A stretch of DNA of 64,000 nucleotides, from the NCBI RefSeq assembly GCF_900104045.1, contig NZ_FNIN01000006.1, forward strand, positions 48,527 through 112,526. The letters run 5' to 3'. The notes below the pieces were generated by a model, which made no database searches, was not told the origin of the DNA, and saw only the letters and a program-made list of their open reading frames with translations. This document shows, one piece after another, positions 25,401 to 33,960 of the stretch. The translations under genes were made by a program, and so were the position numbers. Position 1 is the stretch's first letter, and each line of letters begins with the position of its first letter. The DNA comes from Desulfonauticus submarinus (lineage in GTDB: Bacteria > Desulfobacterota > Desulfovibrionia > Desulfovibrionales > Desulfonatronovibrionaceae).

Positions 25401-28400
25401 AGCAGTATCTTTGAGAGCATCAGCCGTTAGAGTAAAGGTGTCAGATAATTTTGTTTTTACTTTTTTCGGGAGTTTAGTAATTTCTTGATGTTTTATTTTG
25501 AGAATGCCACTAATAGGTAAATCAATATGTCCATAGGCAGTATCATAAAGATGTAAAGCACTTTGTTCCATGAAATCATTAGGCACAATAAAAATCAATG
25601 TCCCTTTGATTGGTTGATTTGGTTTTAGGTATATTTCATTTTCTGAAGGCAAAATTAAAGGTGTTTGGGCTAAATAAGTAGCATCTGAAAGGGGAAAACT
25701 GGTTTTATTGTTCCAGGAAAGAAAAAAGTGCATTTTAGCGTCAGGTATGAGATAATCTGGAATTTTTTCTTCTATACGTGCATTTTTAGTAGAGCCTCCA
25801 CTTATCCAGCTAGCAGGATGAGCAGAACCATCTGGATAAACAATCACTTTTTGAGGTTTTAAAATATTTTTTAACTCTAAGGTAAGAGCGAGAAATCTTC
25901 CTCTTGGAGGAGTAATCCCTCTAAATTTTGACATAAATACTGCTTCTTTGAGCTTAATTTCTACAGCCTTGTTTTTGGCTACTATATTTAAGGGGATTCT
26001 TTTTAAAATTTGTACTTGTTTTCCAATAATATCATCACCAGTAATTAGATTACTTATTTCTCCTCCATACGGTCTTAATTTTTCTCCTTTTTTCCAAAAT
26101 ACTACTTCAGGATTTTGGGTTTTTTTAGAGGTTGTTGGAAGTTGTAAATTGGATATTGTAGCTGCTGAATAAATGCTGCTGCGTCCAAATTTGTCTCTAC
26201 TTTTAAATACAACTCTTAAGAGGTGAGAAGCTTCTTCTTTAGATTGAAATGTGCTTGCCAAATTTTCTAGAGCAGTTTTCAATTTTTCTGGAGTTGGAGC
26301 TAATACTGCTTTGCCTCCTGTTAACTTGGCAGCTTTTTTAAAAACATGGTTTTTATCTTGATCTATCATGCCTACAAAAAGAGATTTGACCCCATCATCT
26401 TTGAGTTTTTGAAGGAAAAGATCGAGCTTGTCCCTCTCGTGTTCTTCTACATCCAAAGCTTCATCTGTAATATAGACAAGGTAACGATTGTTGCTAGGAA
26501 CGGAATGTAAAAACACATAAGCACATTTTATTGAGTGTAAAATATTTGTTGCCGAGAGAGGTTTCATCTCTGAAATTGCTCGGAGCAAAGCTAACTTATT
26601 ATCTGTAAGTACTTGCTTTACCTCAACATTGTTGCTGAAGATAAAAAGTTGAACTAAGAAATTGTTTGGTAGTTTTTGAATAAAATCGTGTAGTATTTGA
26701 CGAACTTTTTCTAAACGTGTTTCCATTGAACCGCTATTATCTACTACTAAAGCTAAAACTGGCTTGGTGCTTAAAATTCCTTGCTTAGGACGTTTATAAC
26801 AAATTTTCCATTGATGACCTAAATTGCTTTGAATTCTGGCAAATACCTTAGCTAGAGCTTTGGTATTGGAAGCTGAATAATAGGCTCCACCACTTAAGGA
26901 CGCCAGTCTAGAAAGAGTAGAGGTATCGGGTTTTTTGCCAAATCCAATAGTAAAAATAGGGATATTATGTTTTTTTACTTCAGCAAAAACTTGTTTTTGG
27001 GTAGCCCTACTTCCAGGGCCAGAGTCATTCCAATTGGAATCCTTTCCATCAGTAAATAAGATAAGAGTAGGTCTGTTTGCTTTTTCAAGGAGCGTCAGGC
27101 CTTGTATTACAGCATCATAAAGAGCTGTAGCTCCATTAGCTTTTATTTTTTTAAGAGCTTTTAAAATTTTTTGTGGATTGCCAGAAGCAATTGTTTTTGG
27201 TTGAGTATCAAAATCTATTAATGTAATTTTAGAGTTTTTAGGCAATCCTTGTAAGAATTTTGCTGTAGCTTGCAGAGCTTTTTTCATAGTTTTTTTCATA
27301 GATCCAGAAGAATCGAGCAATATCACTATCTCAGGTGGAGTTTTGAGGCGTTCAATGGATAAAGTCTTTCCTGCCAAACCTGCTTCATAGATTGTAATAT
27401 CTTTTGGCTTAGGAAGAATTTTTTGTTTTTTTACATTTAAGAGAGAAATATTTACATATCCATTTTCTTGTTTAGCTCCAAAATTTAATATTTCTAAGCG
27501 AACATTATCGTCTCGGCTAAATAATCGAGCAATAGAAGCAGGCCAATTTACTTCAGTTAAGTAACCGGGAAAAACAGGGATAAGGTGGGTTTCTAAATGA
27601 CTTACTTCTTCATCTTGAAAAGGAAGAACTTTAAGTTTCCAATACCCTGGTGCGAGCCAAAATACTACATCTCCGTTAGGAGTTAAATCTCCTTCTAAAT
27701 TATCGTCTGTTATGGCAGAGTGTAAATATTCTGCACCTTTTTCGGCTATTGCTTTTGCTCTGCCATAGGGAACATTTTTTAAAAAAATGCCACCTATTTT
27801 ATCTCCATTGGGAATAGGACTTAATTTCCCTTCTTTGCAAAGAGAAATTTTAATATTTAAAGGTAGAGACCCACTATACTTTGAAATAGACCATAATTGT
27901 CGGCCTGCTACTAGCGGTAAATCATAAAGTATATGGCGAAGACTTTCTTCAGATTTTAATACTTTATTATAAGAAACTTTTTTAACCAGTTTTTTATTTT
28001 TGAAATAAGCTTCAGCTTCTACTTTAATCTCTGCTTTTTTAGGTATTTCTATACTTAGGGATAAATAAGCATCTTTAGGATAATCAAGATAAAAGAAAAA
28101 TTTATCTTCAGAAGATAAATTTATATCTAATGTATCATTATTTAAAGATATGATATATTGTTTTAATATTAAAATCTGATTTTCATCATTATTAAATCGA
28201 ATATAAATTTTTCCTTCAGGAATTTTTTTTGTTGCTTCTAATTTTTCAGAAGTTTTTGTTAATATGCTTAATCCATTGTTTTTTAAAATCGGAATAAGCT
28301 TATCAAGAGGGGAAAGTTTTTGTTTTTTGCATATCCAAGCGTTTCCATAAATATTAGTATTTTGAAAAATAAAATAATTCTGAGATTGTTTTATTTCGCC

Positions 28401-28517
28401 TTTACATAGTTGCAGTTCATTCCATAAGTTTTGTAGTGGTAAGTTTTGAGCCAAAGTATTAGCAGGAAATAGAAATATACTGATATAAATAATAAGTATA
28501 AGCCATTTTCTCATCAT
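22449..28517 (-). CDS. giant exported protein with two VWA domains and a possible transglutaminase-like region
   Basis: A 2022-residue protein with a Sec signal peptide (about 1-24, ending NTLA). Two von Willebrand factor A domains lie at about 396-560 and 590-760. The first has MIDAS motif DSSGSM and FTDGKD; the second has DNSGSM. Such domains bind metal-dependent protein ligands. Flanking regions look beta-rich. Around residue 1415, GWCTENEIAFMAEKILSK and, about 70 residues on, HFLIFPWF recall a diverged transglutaminase Cys/His pattern. There is no C-terminal membrane anchor. GGGGGAG immediately precedes two tandem ATGs; the second (28514) is better spaced. Location is probably periplasmic or surface. 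Substrate and role are unknown. Confidence 0.85.
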   Translation of the reverse strand: MMRKWLILIIYISIFLFPANTLAQNLPLQNLWNELQLCKGEIKQSQNYFIFQNTNIYGNAWICKKQKLSPLDKLIPILKNNGLSILTKTSEKLEATKKIPEGKIYIRFNNDENQILILKQYIISLNNDTLDINLSSEDKFFFYLDYPKDAYLSLSIEIPKKAEIKVEAEAYFKNKKLVKKVSYNKVLKSEESLRHILYDLPLVAGRQLWSISKYSGSLPLNIKISLCKEGKLSPIPNGDKIGGIFLKNVPYGRAKAIAEKGAEYLHSAITDDNLEGDLTPNGDVVFWLAPGYWKLKVLPFQDEEVSHLETHLIPVFPGYLTEVNWPASIARLFSRDDNVRLEILNFGAKQENGYVNISLLNVKKQKILPKPKDITIYEAGLAGKTLSIERLKTPPEIVILLDSSGSMKKTMKKALQATAKFLQGLPKNSKITLIDFDTQPKTIASGNPQKILKALKKIKANGATALYDAVIQGLTLLEKANRPTLILFTDGKDSNWNDSGPGSRATQKQVFAEVKKHNIPIFTIGFGKKPDTSTLSRLASLSGGAYYSASNTKALAKVFARIQSNLGHQWKICYKRPKQGILSTKPVLALVVDNSGSMETRLEKVRQILHDFIQKLPNNFLVQLFIFSNNVEVKQVLTDNKLALLRAISEMKPLSATNILHSIKCAYVFLHSVPSNNRYLVYITDEALDVEEHERDKLDLFLQKLKDDGVKSLFVGMIDQDKNHVFKKAAKLTGGKAVLAPTPEKLKTALENLASTFQSKEEASHLLRVVFKSRDKFGRSSIYSAATISNLQLPTTSKKTQNPEVVFWKKGEKLRPYGGEISNLITGDDIIGKQVQILKRIPLNIVAKNKAVEIKLKEAVFMSKFRGITPPRGRFLALTLELKNILKPQKVIVYPDGSAHPASWISGGSTKNARIEEKIPDYLIPDAKMHFFLSWNNKTSFPLSDATYLAQTPLILPSENEIYLKPNQPIKGTLIFIVPNDFMEQSALHLYDTAYGHIDLPISGILKIKHQEITKLPKKVKTKLSDTFTLTADALKDTAQLFEYRPEEKNVYRIVELSLQSKVQAHLAINPKKRFFLSINTEYGPFIFKLHPITQRIPLGFYHSRLITPGSYNKLRLVFEIPKALKNNPCSLLVDLKGGNVTLPLKKTNLKAQQPLTTVEGDGINLSINNIYKINAKQIIVDITLKDKPDDSATALSSFIGLKFTQTARARLKKLVSQIESSYIKRKGLGNFGRNIIDIPSGDISYDIKNFLTTVSWETIVLNGQSRRYFVFFTLPEKTKFSDFVLVSKIFKKLNYPLTSPKKFPFSNLLTKVSKYETDDTFTQELATVLAKLTQIRKAQGFVKPGSIKTAATTLDGTKPTGLPISPPSLIQAGGKTWENIKTITDLKKAIKQIKIIPSNWRAWKVVYSPQAVFTQGWCTENEIAFMAEKILSKQGLEVSRLVVALNDKGKQAIKKLYKNQNVDLYELPALAYEDDLGKRHFLIFPWFKEKQELKSFIKNINEYTSSFPSVSIEVIIEAKPLSSSQNQVSAMLTDALAAKNEEHLESITLLSQKISLSSASTDALDLGFAETMNPTSGKVIFAILDTPEGRKIGEEKLELTKYEPKRIRLKIYTPTDTLETIRELKPKQWPTEFFFVIGINMPDLPLSKLKQTNSIWSTAYKKAKNPDTISSLKWLGRGILARFVGAQTTYEQKLTAKLGLKAVRLKTPRILITTFQVLPTSKSKKYLTSLDLLWPYPKLRGPENKQKTFNSLAGFYYSFLEAKALPKGKGINAFILFSKFPKNTKLIPISPEDMDTFATNLKNTGYPYTVWHHMKNCKNIVLFPNNPLIFGNKAKIAWLEIDPDTYRVWSFLDTGERGATELILGEDIAAINDFLTGFWMGVEVSVWSTASFSLVLDKWSEIKTCAHGFARSLASYLEAATQPKEALTPNTEKIQAGLSGNIPGIAGLSSFSYDCISSQELQKQLQEDAEAQAWTFEEGKEILDSSSTFKELGQNTWDKFKEKYLGFTNGFKKGVDWYFGG

Positions 28518-28562
28518 CTCCCCCGCTTTAAAGGTTTAACGATGTTTAAATAAAAAATTTTT

Positions 28563-28592
28563 TTGTTGTCAAACATAAAATAGCAATATAAT
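28563..28592 (+). promoter_or_regulatory. putative promoter for the PhnN-like gene
   Basis: A perfect TATAAT at 28587-28592 is preceded at 18 bases by TTGTTG (28563-28568) or at 15 bases by TTGTCA (28566-28571). This would give a 5' leader of about 130 bases before the ATG at 28731, in which I see no known riboswitch. Confidence 0.4.
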
Positions 28593-28730
28593 AAGATATT
28601 CTAAAATTTGTTTTTGAGGATTACGAATTAGATGCATCTATAATTTAGTTTTTGTAAAAGAAAAGGTAATATGGTTTGATGATTTTTTATGGAATAGGTA
28701 TGGACTTTTCTCTAAAGGTGAAATTGTATA

Positions 28731-29279
28731 ATGCAAAAGGATTTTGATAAAATAGAGTACTGTAAAATTATTTTAGTTGTTGGTCCTAGTGGGGCTGGCA
28801 AGGATACCCTTATAAGGTATGCTAAGAAAAAATTTTCTGCAGATAAAAATATTATTTTTTTAAAACGTTATATTACCAGAAAGTCAGATGAGTACGAGGA
28901 TAATTATTATATTTCTTCTAAAGAATTCTATATTTTAAAACAACAAAATTTTTTCTTTACTACTTGGGAAGCATATAATTATCAGTATGGAATAAGTTTC
29001 AATAATGTTGAGCTTAATGGAAAAAAAATTGTAATCTCCATTTCCAGGACTAAGGTTAATGATTTTGAGAAAAAGTTTAAAAATGTATTAACTCTTTTTA
29101 TTACAGCAAGTCCTGAGTCTTTAAGAAAGAGATTAAAAAAACGCCATCGGGATAGTTTTTGGGAAAATAGGCTTGAAAGGCAACTTTTACCTTTTAATGC
29201 TAAGAGGTTGGTTAAAATAATTAATGAAGATATTGAGCTTGCCAAAAAACAATTTATTAATGCGATTAAATTTTTTTAA
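28731..29279 (+). CDS. PhnN-like ribose 1,5-bisphosphokinase / guanylate-kinase-fold protein
   Basis: A 182-residue P-loop kinase of the guanylate kinase superfamily. The Walker A sequence VVGPSGAGKDTLI is closest to PhnN, which makes PRPP from ribose 1,5-bisphosphate. Other blocks are KRYITRKSDEYEDNYYIS and ISISRTKVNDFEKKF, and a C-terminal LFITASPESLRKRL resembles the PhnN/Gmk lid region. No phosphonate (phn) genes are nearby. The ATG follows AAAGGTG. Genuine Gmk is usually longer and has a different NMP-binding region, so PhnN-like is preferred, with the substrate open. Confidence 0.65.
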   Translation: MQKDFDKIEYCKIILVVGPSGAGKDTLIRYAKKKFSADKNIIFLKRYITRKSDEYEDNYYISSKEFYILKQQNFFFTTWEAYNYQYGISFNNVELNGKKIVISISRTKVNDFEKKFKNVLTLFITASPESLRKRLKKRHRDSFWENRLERQLLPFNAKRLVKIINEDIELAKKQFINAIKFF

Positions 29280-29424
29280 TCCGTATTTGCATTTGCTGGA
29301 ATTTTTAGTGTCACTTAAGAACAAAATAGGAACATTATTGTTTTTGTAAATAGTATAGACACAATTTTACTTAAAGGATATAAAAAAATAAATTTTAGAG
29401 GTTAATGTAAAAAAGGGGAGTTAT

Positions 29425-29631
29425 ATGTTGCGAAAAGTCGTTAAAGTAAATAAAAATACATATACTATCCAACTCCCAGATGAATATCTTAATCAAGAAG
29501 TAGAAATAGTTATTCAGCCATTGGGTGGAAGTGAATTTTTTGATCTTTCTAAGCTCACTTCAGGATTGTTGGCAGATAAAAATATAGAACCTATAAAATG
29601 GCAAATGAAGATGAGAAATGAGTGGAAATAG
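29425..29631 (+). CDS. VapB-like antitoxin
   Basis: A 68-residue protein whose N-terminus, LRKVVKVNKNTYTIQLPDEY, looks like an AbrB/SpoVT-type DNA-binding strand set. The C-terminal tail is charged and probably disordered, ending KWQMKMRNEWK, as expected for the toxin-wrapping part of an antitoxin. AAAAGGGGAG precedes the ATG. Its last 14 bases overlap the next gene, which encodes a PIN-domain protein. The pairing is the main argument; alone the sequence would be unassigned. Confidence 0.65.
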   Translation: MLRKVVKVNKNTYTIQLPDEYLNQEVEIVIQPLGGSEFFDLSKLTSGLLADKNIEPIKWQMKMRNEWK

Positions 29632-30103
29632 TAAACGTTTTTTAATTGATTCTAATATTTTTATTTATCATTTCAAAGGAAATGAAGAAGCTACTAATTT
29701 TTTATTAGCTTATGTAAAGGAAAGCTGTCTTTCTATTATTACCTATATGGAAATTTTATCGTTAGAGCTTTCTCCTTATGAATGTAATTTAATAAAACGA
29801 TATTTAGAAAATTTTCAAATAATATATACAGATTTTACTATAGCAAGGCAAGTTGTCTTTAATAAAGAGTTTGAGAAGACATATCAATCTATCTTTAATC
29901 CAAGATTAAAGAAAATAAGACTACCTGACAACATTGTTCTGTCTACTGCACAGGTATATAACTTGACCCTTGTAACAAGTAATATTGATGATTTTAGAAA
30001 ATTTAATGTAGATTTATTAAATCCTCTTTCTTCTCATAATAAAGAGAATTATTTTTTTAAAGATTTAAAAAGGCAGCATAAAAGAACAACTGCATTAGTT
30101 TAA
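29618..30103 (+). CDS. PIN-domain ribonuclease toxin (VapC-like)
   Basis: A 161-residue PIN-domain protein. The acidic metal-binding residues are arranged as in VapC toxins: LIDSNIFIY (first Asp, residue 10), ITYMEIL (Glu), RLPDNIVLSTA (Asp) and VTSNIDDFRKF (last Asp pair). VapC-type enzymes cleave tRNA or rRNA and arrest translation. The gene overlaps its putative antitoxin, the usual organisation of type II systems. An extra C-terminal tail of about 20 residues is basic. Its stop overlaps the convergent AsmA-like gene by nine bases. Confidence 0.8.
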   Translation: MSGNSKRFLIDSNIFIYHFKGNEEATNFLLAYVKESCLSIITYMEILSLELSPYECNLIKRYLENFQIIYTDFTIARQVVFNKEFEKTYQSIFNPRLKKIRLPDNIVLSTAQVYNLTLVTSNIDDFRKFNVDLLNPLSSHNKENYFFKDLKRQHKRTTALV

Positions 30104-30886
30104 TTGAAGATTTTGTAGTTCTTGTTTAATTTTATCTAATTGATTCTGTTTTATTCCTTGTTTTTTAAGTTTTGATTCAATCTCTTTTTTTATTTCTTTT
30201 AATTCTCCTAAATTTTTAAATGTTAATCCTAAGTTGGGTAGGATTTTTTTAATAATTTCATTAGTAATTTTTTCTATCACTTGAGTAGGTGTTTGATTTT
30301 TACCCCCTAAGTTAGTGAGATGGATTTTATCTATAACAACAATTCGTTTTTGTTGTAATTTGGGTATATAAATTTCTACTTTTGCATTTTTAATGATAAA
30401 ATTTTTTATAAATACACTTTTTGGGTCCTTATCTCCCTCCGTAGTTTTATTTTTTCTGTTTTCTGTATTGGATATTTTTTCTTGAGATGTGTTTTTCTTA
30501 GAAATTTTTTGTTGAAAACTCTGAATGTTTGATGTTGCGCCTTGTATCTCATAGCTAATATATGGAGATTCTATTAAAATTTTATTTATAATAATTTCAT
30601 TTTTTAGTATTGATGCTGGTTGTAAGTCAATATAGAACTTTTTCACTTTAAACAAATATGGTAATTTTGAATTTTTAGGATTACTAAGAGCAAAGTTATA
30701 CAAAATACCTTTTCCTGAAAAAATAGATATATCTACTTTATCTAAATACACTTTTGTATGTGTTATTTTAGGGCCTATTGTTTTTACTCCCTCTAAAATA
30801 ATAGTATTTAACATAAAATATATTCCCACCATTGCAGCAATTAAAATAGCAATAATAGAACTTAGAATAATAATGAATTTCTTCAT
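30095..30886 (-). CDS. AsmA-like periplasmic protein with N-terminal anchor
   Basis: A 263-residue protein with one N-terminal membrane helix (about 4-28). A beta-rich region follows with the repeating pattern seen at the N-terminus of AsmA/DUF748-type proteins, including KVYLDKVDISIFSGKGILYNFALSNP and FIIKNAKVEIYIPKL. A Ser/Lys/Asn-rich linker lies at about 125-155 and a Lys/Glu-rich helical tail at about 215-263. AsmA-like proteins span the periplasm and take part in lipid transport to the outer membrane, but this one is short. AAAGGATC precedes the ATG. Function is inferred only at family level. Confidence 0.6.
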   Translation of the reverse strand: MKKFIIILSSIIAILIAAMVGIYFMLNTIILEGVKTIGPKITHTKVYLDKVDISIFSGKGILYNFALSNPKNSKLPYLFKVKKFYIDLQPASILKNEIIINKILIESPYISYEIQGATSNIQSFQQKISKKNTSQEKISNTENRKNKTTEGDKDPKSVFIKNFIIKNAKVEIYIPKLQQKRIVVIDKIHLTNLGGKNQTPTQVIEKITNEIIKKILPNLGLTFKNLGELKEIKKEIESKLKKQGIKQNQLDKIKQELQNLQLN

Positions 30887-31084
30887 AGCGAGATCCTTTT
30901 TTAGATTTTAGATATTTTTTTTGAAGCTATCCTAAAAAATTATAAAATCCAAGATTTTTTTAAAAATTTTATGTCAGGGGTTTAAACAGGTTAATTTTTA
31001 TAAAATGTCAAATTTGGATAACGATATTGTAACATTACTTATTTAACCATTTTTTACATATTTTGATAAGAGGAGGATATAAGT

Positions 31085-32581
31085 ATGAGTAAAAAATGGT
31101 TTAAAGGAAAAAATTTTTTTATTTTATTTTTTATTTTTTGTTTTGTTTTTACAACACTCTCTATTGTAGAAGCAAAGAGGGTAAAATATATTTTTTTGTT
31201 TATTGGAGATGGAATGGCTTTTCCGCAAAGAGTGGCTGCTGAGCAATATTTAGGTAAGAAGCTTTTAATGAACACATTTCCTGCTCAAGGGATGACTACA
31301 ACTTATGCAGCTAACAGATTTATTACTGGTTCTGCTGCTGCAGCCACTGCTTTAGCTTGTGGAATAAAGACCAATATAGGAATGATAGGTATAACTCCAG
31401 ATGGGAGGATAGTGAAAAGCATTGCTGAGATGGCTAAAGAAAAGGGTATGAAAGTTGGTATTATTTCCTCTGTATCTCTTGATCATGCTACACCTGCTGG
31501 TTTTTATGCACATGTAAAAAAACGTAATCAATATTATGATATTGCTGTGCAACTGGCAAAAAGTAATTTTGATTTTTTTGGTGGTGGAGGACTTAAAGAT
31601 ACATTAAATAAGAAGAAAAATAGTGTTAATTTTCAAGGTGATGCTTTGAAAATAATAAGAGATAGTGGTTATCAAATTATAAAAGACAAACAGATGTTTT
31701 TAAAATTAAAAAAAGGAAATGGTAAGGTTGTAGTAATAAATCCATGGCTTCAAGATGCTGCTGCAGAACCTTATAGTATTGACCAAACAGATAAAGATAT
31801 TTCTCTTGCTGAGCTTACAGAAAAAGCCATTGAAATATTAGATAATCGTCATGGTTTTTTTATAATGGTTGAAGGTGGTAAAATAGATTGGGCTTGTCAT
31901 GCCAACGATGCTGTAACTGCCATTAAAGATACTATTGCTTTAGATGAGGCTATAAAGGTTGCTTATAATTTTTATAAACAACATCCAAAAGATACCTTAA
32001 TTGTTGTTACAGGGGATCATGAAACAGGTGGTTTAACTTTAGGTTTTGCAGGCACTAAATATGCTACGTACTTTGATATTTTGCATAGGCAAAATCTTTC
32101 TTTTAGACGTTTTACAGATGAGTTTGTTAAAAAAATGAAAACAAGTAAAAAATTTACCTTTGAAGATGTAATGCCACTTATTAGCAAATATTTTGGTTTG
32201 CAATTTACAGGGTCAGCAGACAATCCCCTTCTTTTAAAACCTTACGAGGTTGTAGAGTTAGTAAATGCCTTTGCCATGACTATGAAAAATAATATAGATG
32301 AACATGATCCAGCTACTTATTTGCTTTATGGTGGATATGATCCACTTACTGTTACAATTACTCATATTCTAAATAACAAAGCAGGAATTGGTTGGACATC
32401 TTATAAACATACAGCAGTTCCTGTACCTACTTCTGCTATAGGCGTAAATGCAGGTATATTTAATGGGTACTATGATAATACAGATATTGCTAAAAAGATT
32501 ATGCGCTGTCTCGGTATAAAGCCAAAAGTTTATTTTGTAGAGAAACAAGGTGAAAAGATTAAATTGGTAGCTAACTGGTAA
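31085..32581 (+). CDS. alkaline phosphatase (PhoA family)
   Basis: A 498-residue exported phosphomonoesterase with a signal peptide (about 1-30, ending VEA). Metal and active-site motifs follow the family: FIGDGM (first metal Asp), ITGSAAAATAL (nucleophile Ser), SLDHATPAGF, VEGGKIDWACHAND (Glu, Asp and His metal ligands), VTGDHETGG (Asp-His) and KHTAVPVP (His). The residue before the nucleophile Ser is Gly where most family members have Asp. AGAGGAGG precedes the ATG. The 198-base upstream gap is AT-rich with two ATGTCA words 34 bases apart but no convincing Pho box. A membrane protein gene follows. Confidence 0.93.
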   Translation: MSKKWFKGKNFFILFFIFCFVFTTLSIVEAKRVKYIFLFIGDGMAFPQRVAAEQYLGKKLLMNTFPAQGMTTTYAANRFITGSAAAATALACGIKTNIGMIGITPDGRIVKSIAEMAKEKGMKVGIISSVSLDHATPAGFYAHVKKRNQYYDIAVQLAKSNFDFFGGGGLKDTLNKKKNSVNFQGDALKIIRDSGYQIIKDKQMFLKLKKGNGKVVVINPWLQDAAAEPYSIDQTDKDISLAELTEKAIEILDNRHGFFIMVEGGKIDWACHANDAVTAIKDTIALDEAIKVAYNFYKQHPKDTLIVVTGDHETGGLTLGFAGTKYATYFDILHRQNLSFRRFTDEFVKKMKTSKKFTFEDVMPLISKYFGLQFTGSADNPLLLKPYEVVELVNAFAMTMKNNIDEHDPATYLLYGGYDPLTVTITHILNNKAGIGWTSYKHTAVPVPTSAIGVNAGIFNGYYDNTDIAKKIMRCLGIKPKVYFVEKQGEKIKLVANW

Positions 32582-32591
32582 TCTTTAAAAA

Positions 32592-32615
32592 GGGGTAGGA
32601 ACTTACTTCTACCCC
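32592..32615 (+). repeat. hairpin between alkaline phosphatase and YibE/F genes
   Basis: GGGGTAG (32592-32598) pairs with CTACCCC (32609-32615) across a 10-base loop. No T-run follows; the stem ends five bases before the first ATG of the next gene and would bury its only GGGG-type ribosome-binding sequence. Confidence 0.55.
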
Positions 32616-32619
32616 AATT

Positions 32620-33747
32620 ATGTATATTATGCAAAATATTATGCAAAAAAATGAGATAATTATTTCTATTATTTTTATTTTAATTAGTATTATTTTGTTT
32701 TTTATCCCAAATAAATACGAAAAACGTATTGATAATACTTCAATACGTTGTAAAGGTGTTATTTTAAGTATAGATAATACAGATATACATCAACAAGGAC
32801 TAATTAAGGTAGGAACACAGGAAGTAAAATTAAAGATATTAAGCGGAAAATTTAAGGGTAAAATATTTTCTGCAACTAACCAGTTAATGGGTTATTTGGA
32901 TCGAGACAAAATTTTTGAAGTAGGTGATGAGGTCTTGGTTGTATTATCCCTTAATAGCAAGGGAGAGGTTGTTTTTGTTCATCCGCAAGATATTTATAGG
33001 TTAGATTTAGAGTGGAAATTATTTTTGAGTTTTCTTTTTATAATTATTTTTTTTGGAGGTTGGACTGGTACAAGGGCATTAATTTCTTTTATTTTTACAG
33101 CGTTGGTACTTTGGAAGATATTGATTCCTTTGGCTTTAGATGGAATTAATCCCTTACTAATTGCTTTAGTTGTTGTATGTATTTTAACCACTAGTATAAT
33201 TTTTCTAGTGGCAGGTTTAAATAAAAAGGCAATTGTGGCGCTTATTGGTTCGTTGCTTGGTATAATAATTACTTGTTTACTGGCTATTTATACTACATAT
33301 CAAGCTAAGATACATGGGGCGGTTATGCCATTTTCTGAGCCTTTATTATATGCAGGTTTTGGGTATTTAAATTTAACAGCCATTTACATAGGCTCTATTT
33401 TTTTAGCCGCTTCAGGAGCGGTCATGGATATTGCCATGGATATTTCTGCAAGTATGAGTGAAGTGTTGCTTAGAAGGCCGGATATCTCGCGTATTCAACT
33501 GGCATGGTCTGGGGTAAGAGTAGGACGAGCAGTTTTGGGTACGATGGTTACTACTTTGCTTTTGGCTTATTGTGGAGGTTATATCAGTCTTTTGATGTTT
33601 TTTATGGCTCAAGGCATTCCCGTAGGAAATATGTTTAACTTGGTTTATGTAGCTGCTGAGGTTATTAAAACTTTGTCTGGTAGCTTTGGATTAGTTCTAA
33701 CTGCTCCTTTTACTGCTTTTATAGGCGCTTGGATATTGAAACCATAA
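32620..33747 (+). CDS. YibE/F-like membrane protein
   Basis: A 375-residue polytopic membrane protein of the YibE/F family. One N-terminal helix (about 13-28) is followed by an extracytoplasmic beta-rich domain (about 35-125), then about seven helices. The conserved ASGAVMDIAMDISASMSEV block and GRAVLGTMVTTLLLAY are typical. The function of the family is unknown. In-frame ATGs at 32620, 32629 and 32641 are all possible starts; none has a clear Shine-Dalgarno site. It lies 38 bases after alkaline phosphatase with a hairpin between. A strong terminator follows it. Confidence 0.88.
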   Translation: MYIMQNIMQKNEIIISIIFILISIILFFIPNKYEKRIDNTSIRCKGVILSIDNTDIHQQGLIKVGTQEVKLKILSGKFKGKIFSATNQLMGYLDRDKIFEVGDEVLVVLSLNSKGEVVFVHPQDIYRLDLEWKLFLSFLFIIIFFGGWTGTRALISFIFTALVLWKILIPLALDGINPLLIALVVVCILTTSIIFLVAGLNKKAIVALIGSLLGIIITCLLAIYTTYQAKIHGAVMPFSEPLLYAGFGYLNLTAIYIGSIFLAASGAVMDIAMDISASMSEVLLRRPDISRIQLAWSGVRVGRAVLGTMVTTLLLAYCGGYISLLMFFMAQGIPVGNMFNLVYVAAEVIKTLSGSFGLVLTAPFTAFIGAWILKP

Positions 33748-33833
33748 TGCTATCTCTTTGACATAAGGTTGTCATTTATTGGAATTATTTGTTTTTATCC
33801 TCTCCTCCTAATATATAGAGGAAACTTTGCGCT

Positions 33834-33866
33834 AACGCACTCTTTGAAATGAAGAGTGCGTTTTTT
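33834..33866 (+). terminator. intrinsic terminator after the YibE/F gene
   Basis: An 11-base perfect stem (AACGCACTCTT pairing with AAGAGTGCGTT), loop TGAAATG, followed by TTTTTTCTTTTT-type sequence. It separates the phosphatase/YibE/F unit from the MoeA-like gene. Confidence 0.9.
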
Positions 33867-33960
33867 CTTTTTAGATTGTAACTGAAAATATATTTTTTGA
33901 CTGGCGTTTTATTTAAGAGTGTTTTAAGTCAAAAAAGACATGTTTCTGGGAGGTATAAGA

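Noticed and set aside
30971..31040. Pho box upstream of alkaline phosphatase
   Set aside because: ATGTCA words occur at 30971 and 31005 and a TTGTAAC at 31028, but the spacing does not give the tandem 11-base repeat pattern expected for PhoB.
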